Source of the DNA: Cristatella mucedo
Taxonomy: Eukaryota; Bryozoa; Phylactolaemata; Cristatellidae
Direction of reading: 5' to 3'
Assembly: GCA_009760855.2 (NCBI GenBank)
Contig: WPIO01000017.1
Location: 4,022,501 to 4,086,500 of the forward strand
Length of the DNA: 64,000 bases
A model generated the notes under the pieces. It ran no database searches. It saw only the letters and a program-made list of their open reading frames with translations, and was not told the origin of the DNA. The position numbers and the translations under genes were made by a program. Of this stretch, positions 25,601 through 35,500 are shown piece by piece. Numbering within the stretch: the first letter of the stretch is position 1; each line of letters begins with the position of its first letter.

Positions 25601-28600
25601 TGCTAACATACAAAACACAAACAGCAAAACATTTAGAGGTGGCAAGCGGCCGACTTTTGCACGGATGTGTAAAATGGCATTACGAATTCAAGCTGAGGAT
25701 GTCTACGACTAGCACACACCCATAGCAGATGCCAGTATCTGTTATCCCTGGGCAAGGCTATTGAGACCGGTCTTGGCCAGCTCGCAAGCAGCAAGGTGGC
25801 ATGACAAGTTTTATTTTATCAGCAGCATCTGTTATCCCTAGGCAAGGCTATTGATCGGTCTCAGCCAGCAAGCAAGCATCAAGATAGCAAGCAGCAAGGT
25901 AGCATAGCTATTTCATCAGCTTTCCCTTGAGAGTGCAGGAATTCAATTAGGATTTAATTTCTTAACTGCTGCTAGTAACACATGCGTCGATTTAGGCAGA
26001 AAATGAGGCAGGAGTATCCAATTAAACCTAGACACTACTTTTGACCGGGCAGCTTCAGGACAGTGAGAGCCCGGTGGCCCCATCAACAAGTTGGTGGCTT
26101 CCCAGTTCAGAGTCTCAGAAATGCATAGGATAAAGGCAAGAGGCAATACAAAACGACTTCTGAGTAGACTGAGAGGAAATCAAAAGGTTGTGGCAATGGT
26201 CTATCTACTGCACTGACACTCGTCAAACACCACGCCAAGCCATCATTTATCCCCCGAAGAGAGTATGCGGATCCACGGCTCTGCTCGAGCAGAATCACTG
26301 TCTTACAGGACTAACTGTTGGTAGGACAACTGCTCTGTAGGGCAATGGCAGGAGCCATATTTGCTTTATGCCACTTGTATCAAATGAGACCCAGCCATAG
26401 CTCGACAGGGCGTAGGATCTACACGAGACGCAAGAATTATACCATTTTAACATTTCATCAGGCCACGGTTCTGGTCAGTCTGTGAGCCAATGCTTGCGAT
26501 TGGGGGCACCTTCCGAAAAGTCACATGAGATGACAATAATAATAATGTCGTGTATATAGCACCCTAAAAGAACTTATTCTCAAACCAGGGGCGTTACGAC
26601 TCGCTGCAAGATCAAGGTAAGAGTCGAGAAAATGATCACAATCAGGAGTTGTGTAAAATGTAATGAGAAATATTATAGCACGTGAAGAGTGGGCTCAGCA
26701 AATGGAGCCGTTCAGCAACAGCAAGATTTGCTAAGATCTCTGGAAGAGGTACTACAGTGCAAAAATCGATCTGGCTAATCACAGTATAATCCATGGGCTC
26801 CTTTCGCATGGAAGTGGCGCCCCAAATATTGCATGAGACTGCTGTAAAGCTGCTTCTGCTTTGACTGCATGCTGTATAAAACTCTCCACTGCAACATAAA
26901 ATTAGTACTCAAGATTTGTGGAGATGCGGATAGAGCTATACTCCCATTCTAAGAAGACTAGTAGCCTCGAATCTCCGGCTCTTATTCTGAAATGCACAGA
27001 CTTGCTGCAGCCCTGCATAGGCAACATGATAAATACGTTCATAGCCTCGGGTGCTGTCACTGCATCCTTTAAAATGAAGCTGTCGTTGGGCCACCAATTT
27101 ACAAGCCAACACCAGATCAGAACAACCTAAGCAACATGTGCCCACTCTCCTTATTGACACTACTTTTTAAAGACACTAGCATGAATAACAAAAAACCAGC
27201 TAGACTCATACATAAAAAAATAGTACATAGCATGTAAATCCTGGTCGAGGTTTGGAGCTAATCCCTCCAAAGAGTCGACAGTGTTGCTAGAGTTTAACGA
27301 CTTTCTTAGGGATATTGATTAGGCAGAATATCTCAACGAGTTCTGTTGGATCTCTCGGCAGTACTTGATACCATTGTTTATGAAGTCCTCCTTGAGCGCT
27401 TTCTTAAGCGTCTACCATCTCGCCAAGGCATCAATGGCATTCCACTGCAATAGTTTAGGTCCCATCACAGTGAGATTTCAGAGTGTATGTCAATGGATAA
27501 CGGTCATTCGGGAAACAAAGCATGGGACACCCCAGAGATTGTCCTTCGTCTACTTCTTTTCACAATTTAAAGTCTTCTTCCTCCTCTTAGTGTAATAAGA
27601 TATTAGCCGATTTAACATCCTCATTTGTATAGCAGCAGAAGAGCCTTAATGGCTATAACCACCACATACAGTTGGCAATAAAGGATCACCCATTTAAGGA
27701 TTCGAACTCACGACCTCGGTCGTGAAGAGCCAGCACCTTACCTCCTGGGCTATCAAGGCCTTTAACGTAATGCATCTCCCTCTATAACTCCACAAAGCCA
27801 CAGGGACTAAGTGAGTGTTGCGCTTAAGTTTTCTAAAGACTGAAGAACTGTTCCCAAGTAAAAGCAAGTAAAGTGCCCTCATCCATACACATTCCCCAGT
27901 GAGCAATCGAGGAGCCGTAAAATACGGAAAAATCTCATACTCACTGGATGCCGACGCACTTCATATCCTGCAAAGTAGAGAGCACAAAGCGGTGAATCAC
28001 ACCACAGCGCCCTATGAAGTAGCAAGCCGCGAAGCGTGCGCAACTTAGCTAGCAGACAGGGAACACGAGGCGTGCACATGCAGACCCACCTGCGATCCGC
28101 GAGCGTATATGTTCCCATTAGATGTCTTCTCTGCTCCGAAAGGATCATGCGTCCACATGTCCTGAAGACGATTGCCAGCTTGCATTAATCATTACTAGTT
28201 CCACCAGAGGCACGGAGCTTCGTTGCAGGCGAGCGCTGCACGCACGGCAGGCCTAGCACGTGCATGCGTGCAATCCACATGCGCATTTCTCTGGCATGCT
28301 GAGCTAGGCACTGAGCGCTTGCTCCATCCCACCCTAGTGACTTGTGCCTCAATAGAAAAAAAGAAGAGCAGCAGCTTCATGTGATCACAAACGTTCTCTG
28401 GCAACCGTATGCACTGGCTTTTCACTGCCATATGCTTGGGCTCTCACCCAATTACCAAGAAGGAGCAAGGAAAAGTAGTGAAAACTGGATGACAAATGAC
28501 AGAAAAAACTCGAGAAAACAAATCTCTCGGCCTGGAGCCGCACATATATACTATCCGATGCAAAACCAAATCTACATATAATTGGCTGTAAAATAAGGCG

Positions 28601-31600
28601 CTGCTCCCCAAAACAGAAAGGCGATAATAGAAACCCGAGCCGGAACCAGCCCTTCTTGAGCTGCCCACATGGTAGAAATGGGTAAAGTGATGATAAAATA
28701 TAAGAGAATAGATTTCATTTCATTTTGTTGGGCTAGCAGTCTCATACCCTCGACAGAGCATTTTTGACAGAACAGGGCTTGGCTCTAGGCTTTGGCAGTC
28801 CCTGTATTGCATCAAGCAGAATTCAGTTTCCTAGCAAATAACTGTGGCTCAACGTCCACAGCAACCTATGCTTGTTGACATTGTGCAAGTTACCACTAAC
28901 CATTCGATCATGCTTCCTTTACAGCAAGTGTAAAGTGCCTAGAAAGAGATCAAGTTCTCCTATGATGCTATGCCAATGTATCGTTACTGTTTCAACTACT
29001 ATAACTCACCGGGAACACGGGCACAACGTCGATGTGTGAATTGAGCATGAGCGATGTCAGGCTGGGGTCCTTCCCAGGCCACGTCAGTACGAATACAGGC
29101 TTCTTGGGTACACACTGCAAATGAAATGAAAGAAGTAGAAAGTTGATCAAATAAGACAGCCAGGCACAGAATGCCATAGCTCATTGCGTGCAAATCCTCA
29201 CAGTCCGGTTCACTGCACTGACCTGGGTGGACCACATCAATTTTTTTATAGCTGAAATGTCGAGCACTGCCACCACTTGCCCTTAAGCAGAACGCACATT
29301 GCAGTACAGTACACACCCCATCACTCATTGGCTGGCTGCTTAATGCCACCAAATACGTAGCAGGGATGCACAGGGCAGCATTTAGCTGTCTGTGAATGCA
29401 GGCACATGTGCCAAGCCAAAGACATCAGTGATTCTCTTAGATAATGCTTTCAGAAATGGATGAGCATTTCCTTAGCGAGTCATCAGCTGTGAATACAGGA
29501 CCGTGCACATGTCTTCCAGCCCACACAATTCGAGCTTTCTAAGCCGAACTTTCCTGCTTAACATCTGCACAGCCACTGTCTTAAGTAGGGAGTAATGTGC
29601 TTGCCAATCATAGCACGGGTCGTGGGTTCGGGTCATGCAGCAGGCCATTCTTTGCAGGAGTAATAGCCGCTTCCAGCTTCTTCTGCTGATATATAAACAA
29701 GGCTGTCGAATCAGCCAATCTTTGCTTTTCTACTTTAAAGGGATGTCAAGTGAACGTGGGGATCATAAAAGCACTGCCCAATTGCAGTCTTTATAAGACA
29801 CAATCCGAACTCAATGCCAGAAGTCTCGTACCGGTAGGACTCAGCCGGGGTAGGCATATGTATATGACATTGCAATTAGTGCTCATCGCCTGTCGACATT
29901 AAACACTAAGATGACAGTCTGCTTTTCGTTCGAGCCCATCTTCTCCTAGGGGTGAAATAGACGAGGTTGCTTGTAGGCCCTCTGTCGACACAAAGCTGAG
30001 TAGCTGACCAAAGTTCACAATAAGAGTGTAGTCATTGTCTAATTCTGCCTGCACCACTCTACTGCAGGCAATCTCGATCAGGCTTGAGCTTCAAGCTGCT
30101 GTGGCTAAGTCATTCGAATATGCATGTATGCAGACAAGGCAGATAACTCTGTCACCACCCATCCATACGTGGCATTAAAAACGTACACCAAACGTCACGC
30201 ACCCTACGCTGTAAACCGTACGCCAAACGTATAAGGCTACAATGTCGTTGGCACGAGTTTCCTGCACGAGTGCATGATTGCTTCTAGGTCACCGGACGGC
30301 AGCATGACTGACTGTACAGGGTACACAATGCTAAGTCGGTCGGAGACATCACATCTTGGACGTCGGGCTGACGATGAGGTGCCTGTGCATCTAATGAGCT
30401 TTCCATGTGCAGACTTAGCGTTCGCCAAGAGTCGTGAGAGACAAACGACACGTCTATGAACAGCTGCAGTAAGAACAGCAATAGCCAATTGCGATTTTCA
30501 AATGTGACCAGAAGACGCCTTCCCAACCAGGTCAGTCATCCCACATACCCGAGAGAACTGCTTTAATATTGCAGGTGTCATTGGTTGTGAATGCACCAGA
30601 AGCTTCGAGGCATAACGACGTCAAAGTTAGGATAGAAGACAAAGAATGAAACTGCTCGAAACAGAATAGAACCAGCATCTGGTTACTTTCTGGTGTTTCA
30701 CAAGCCACATTCCAAAGATCTATAAAATGATTACCCTTAGTAATACACTGCCGTGACTGAAGTTCTTTTTGGCTGGCACCAAATCTATTAATTACTAATA
30801 TAAGCTTCGTGACTCGAAGTGATTCGATTTCTTAAGTAAAATAGGCCCTCGCATGCCCAAAGAGTGAAAGCTGTATGTTTCATGCCCCCACCGTCTTAGC
30901 TCAGGGATAAGGTGCTCACTCTTCAAGACCGAGGTTGTGGGTTCAAGCCCGGAAGTAAACGTTCCTTTACTTCCCACTGCAGGTGGTGATAGCTGTTAAG
31001 GCTCATCTGTTGCTTTAAAATGAGGCTGTTGAACTGCTGAATCAACTAATTCACCTTAGTGGCAGCTCAGGACTTCTGCTGTCAGCACATGTGAGCATTT
31101 GCACAAGCAAAGCCAGATAGACTCATAGTAGGGTAGATCGTGTTACATCAAGATATTTCTCTATAACCGGTTACAGGATGAGAAGTCTACTCAGCTGCTC
31201 ACTACTAACAACTTAGTATCTACCCATGGCCAGACCTTCACAGAATTAGATTATTATAATAATAATAGTAATAATAATACTAAGTCGATTGAATAGTGCT
31301 TTAAGGAAACAAAATCACAGATCCTGTGCTTTACAAATAGCAGCAAGAGAATCAATAACCAAGGGTTAGTTACACGCAAGGTAACATGCTCAGACAAGCA
31401 TGCATAATCAAACAAACATCATGCTTAGATCAGAAAGCTAAAGCAAATATGACGACACTCGCGGCCACTAGCTAGAAGTACCTCTGGGTAGTAAAATGCA
31501 TAGTATTATATATAGGTAACAGCTCACAGGAACAAAAAAAGACAAGATCACTGGGGTGAAAAGAAATCTAACTGGAAATCATGCATATTTAGCCGAGACT

Positions 31601-31825
31601 TGAAAGATGTAAGGTCATTGCAAGCAGGTACTGACCGAAACCATAAGCGAGTTCGATGCATTCACTGCATATGAGCTGAAGGCTCGATTACAGAAACATT
31701 TTAATTTTGTGCAAGGGACGACGAGATGACTAGATGCTGAGGAACAGATAGTGCAAGAGCACACTGGAGAAGCACGGAGGTAGAATATGAATTATATATA
31801 TATATATATATATACATTACATACA

Positions 31826-31856
<31 letters not shown>

Positions 31857-32515
31857 CATACATTACATACATACACACACTGGTGCAAGCAAGTGAAGTG
31901 ACCTGTGGGCCAGCTTGCGGATCTGGAGACATCGACACGATGAGTGATATAGGTCGCAAGTGAAGCTCAGACAAAATGGTGATGTGGCAGGGATGGCATT
32001 GACGACAGACAAGACGAGTCGCTGAGATTTGCTCCAGTCGCAGACTATTTAGATCGCGAGCCGGGAGTCCTGAATAAAAGGAATTGTAATTATTTAGACG
32101 AGATGTCACAAACGCATCAACTCATTTGGCTGTTGTACCCTTATCTGGTTTGGGGATGTTCCTTAGCTAGAAGTAGGCCGACTTGACAGTGGCCAACAAT
32201 TCTCCTACAAGTCTTTTGGAGTAGCATGCCGGACAATGGATAAACCTCTCGGGACTGGTGAACCAATATTGAGGGTGAGCTCTTTCCACTTTTGGGTGAC
32301 ACTAGGTTTGCCCATGGCTATTACATTAGTCTTATCGTCGTTAAGCTACGGGAAGTTAGTGGCCATCCAAGTGCGAATGCAGGCAACAAGGGAAACAAGT
32401 GAGTCGAATGAGGAGCATGGCTTAGAAGGGACGGCATATATGTACATTTGCTGGGTGTCATTGACCTAGATATGAAAGCAAAAATTACACAAACTCGTGC
32501 GCGTACACACACACA

Positions 32516-32569
<54 letters not shown>

Positions 32570-35500
32570 ATGCCGGTGTGCTGTTGCATCTTGGGAGCTC
32601 AGTAGCTATGCTTCACGATACAGCAAAGCAACCTCTATTTCCCAGCTTCACTCGCTTCAACGTTTGCTGAGTAGGTGGGATGATACAGTTCGATAGGAAT
32701 GATTAATATTGGCACCCAGCAATGAGCCAGACCAGCATGCACGTTTGCAGGCCAGTGGCAGGCTCTTCAGTAGGACCCTAGTCCTCTGGCTCAAGAAAGC
32801 ATGATCAAAGCAAAATGCGAGTAATCCAATACAGCGGAGCTCCATGTTCGGCATGCTCCGTTAAGATGGCAAATCAAACACGCTAATACAAGATCGACCT
32901 CTGGGCATATTATAATCGTTGAATGACGATACCTTATTGTAGGCAAACCTGGAAGTACTCAGAAATAGAAAAAGCCAAGCCCTCAAAATGAGATAGGCCA
33001 CTATATCTCCCTTAGCATATCCAAAAAATATGGGTGCCCTCATCCAAAGCCCTGTCACTAGACAGCCACATCAGCTCAAGTCGAGTCTGCCTACTTTTGA
33101 CTACACAGCATTGCCAAAATTCAGGCCAGCTTAGACGGGGAGACCACATTCAGGTTGGTCCGTACATTTGTGACATCCCATCTTAACTTTTGTAACTCAC
33201 TACTTGCAGATCTTTCTGCCTGTGCAATAAGGGGCTTACAGTTGGTGCAACACTCTGCTTCTAGGCTTGTCTGTTGTGAACGGTGCAACTGTCTATTGCA
33301 CCCCATTCTTACCGACCTGCACTGGCTTCTCAACGAGCAGAGTAATGATTTTAATTAAGGTTATGTCACTCACTTTTAGGTCTCTTCATTCTCTTGCTCC
33401 GGCCTAGCAATCCAAACTACTTTCCAATCAGGCTAGGCATCGCACAACCTGCTCTTTTGACTCAAGACGTTTAACTGTGCCTCGAAGCAACATCAAATCC
33501 TTTGGAGCCAAGCCTTCATCTGGTAGGCTACCAAAGCCAGCAACTCACTCTGGACTGACGTTACGACATCCACTGACTTGACGACAATTTAAAAAGAAGC
33601 AAAAATGCACCTGCTCCTTACACCACTTGCTGGGTTCGGGTAAAATTTACCTTTGCGTGCTCATGCGTGCTGACACTGCACATGTATTATCAACAAATTG
33701 ACATGCTTCCATTACAATATAAGTGACGTACCTAGAAAGAGATTTAGTTTCTTAGAGTGCTAGGCAAATGTCTTATTATTATAATTGATATACTGCTGCC
33801 ACGAGCTGGTTTGGTGCAGCGGTTAAGGTGCTCGCCCGACCAAGGTCTGGCTGAGGTCGCGGGCTCGAGCCCCGTGTCACATGTGAAGCACCTGAATAGT
33901 GATTAAGTTCTCTTAGGGCGCTATAAAAAGGAATTATATATATGAAGAGCCTGGATCAAGCCATACGTTTGACCGTTTATATGCATGCCTCTACCCAAGC
34001 GTCTGACTATATAGCAGTGTAACAATGAGGTGTGGCAGAAGCAGCGGCAGCAGCATACAGGTTGAGCCTACGTGCACCAGGTCGGTATCCAAGAGCCGTG
34101 TACTTGGGATACCTCGAAAGCTTTCCACGGAAGACCAAGTTCTTCGGCATATTCCTTCAGAAAGTTGATAGCAGGTGCTAAAACACAAAGCATGTGCATC
34201 TCCTTAGGCAGGTGAACGTTTTTACAAAAAAGGTAAAGTTAGAACAGCCAGGATTGCAAGGTGCAAACGAAGCCTGCCCCACGGCTTCCTTTTCGGCTTT
34301 TTATCGACATACGAAGGATGCGATGAGGTCATACACATGCACCCCAAGCATTTAAGCAACTACTTCAGATCAAACATAATCTCATGATCTTGCACATGCA
34401 GCCACGTAGCTCTCACCTAGAACTAGTGATGGCAGCCGTGCTTACTGGCCTACCGGCATGCGCAATCAGGCGATTACAGCTGGTGCAAAACTCCACAGCT
34501 AGGCTTGTCTGTCGTGAGCATTGCAGTTGCCACATCACACCACTTCTCGCCGACCTGCACTGGCTACCAGTCAAGCAACGGATCGACTTCAAGGTTTTGT
34601 TGCTCACTTTTAGGTCACTTCAATCTTTGGTTCCAGCCTATCTCTCAGATCTACTCCCTCACCAGGCCAAGCATCGTATCACCCGCTTTTCGGAATCCAA
34701 CAGTCTACCAATACCTCGTACAAACCTTAAATCCTTTGGAGACCGTGCATTTAGTTCGTAGGCTCCCAAAGCCTGGAACTCCCTCCCGACCTGCGTCAGA
34801 ACATCCCCAGACCTGACCACATTTAAAAGGAACTTAAAAACACACCTATTTAGGACAGCATTTAGTGGGTCCCTGTGATTCGTCCTTCATGTGCTTATGC
34901 GTGCTGACACTGTGCATGCTGCCAATAACCACATTTGCATGCTGACCCTGTGCAAGTCACCCCTAACCATAATAATAATAATAATAATAATAATACACTT
35001 GATAAAGCGCCCCAAGAAAACTCAATCTCTTTCTAGGCGCTTTACATTTGCTGCAAAGGGAACCATGTTATTAATGTTGTTTATCAAGCATGATATTACT
35101 CACCATTCAATTGCGTTTCCCTTTGCAGGAAATGTAAGCACCTAGAAAGAGATTGAGTTCTCTGAAGGCGCTTTATCAAGTGCATTATTATTATTATTAT
35201 TGTCATCTTTCCACCGACATAGGTTTGGGCATTGTTTGCAATAGGGCTGGATCTATAACCGAACTAGAATGAAGTTGCTACTAAAAAGCTTTCCGGGTTA
35301 TTATTATTTCTATACGAGAGTAAGTGCCGATCGGTCTGGGGAGTTGAACAGATGCCTTTGGTGCCAAAGGCAGGTGTCTCACAGCTGCCCAATCGGTTAT
35401 AGCTTGCAGTAATTTCACTTCCTGTGATTTTTTCTCAACAAATATTCGAAGTGGATAGTAAAAGAAGTTCTCCCATTGCAATCAAGTGCCTTGCAGAGTG

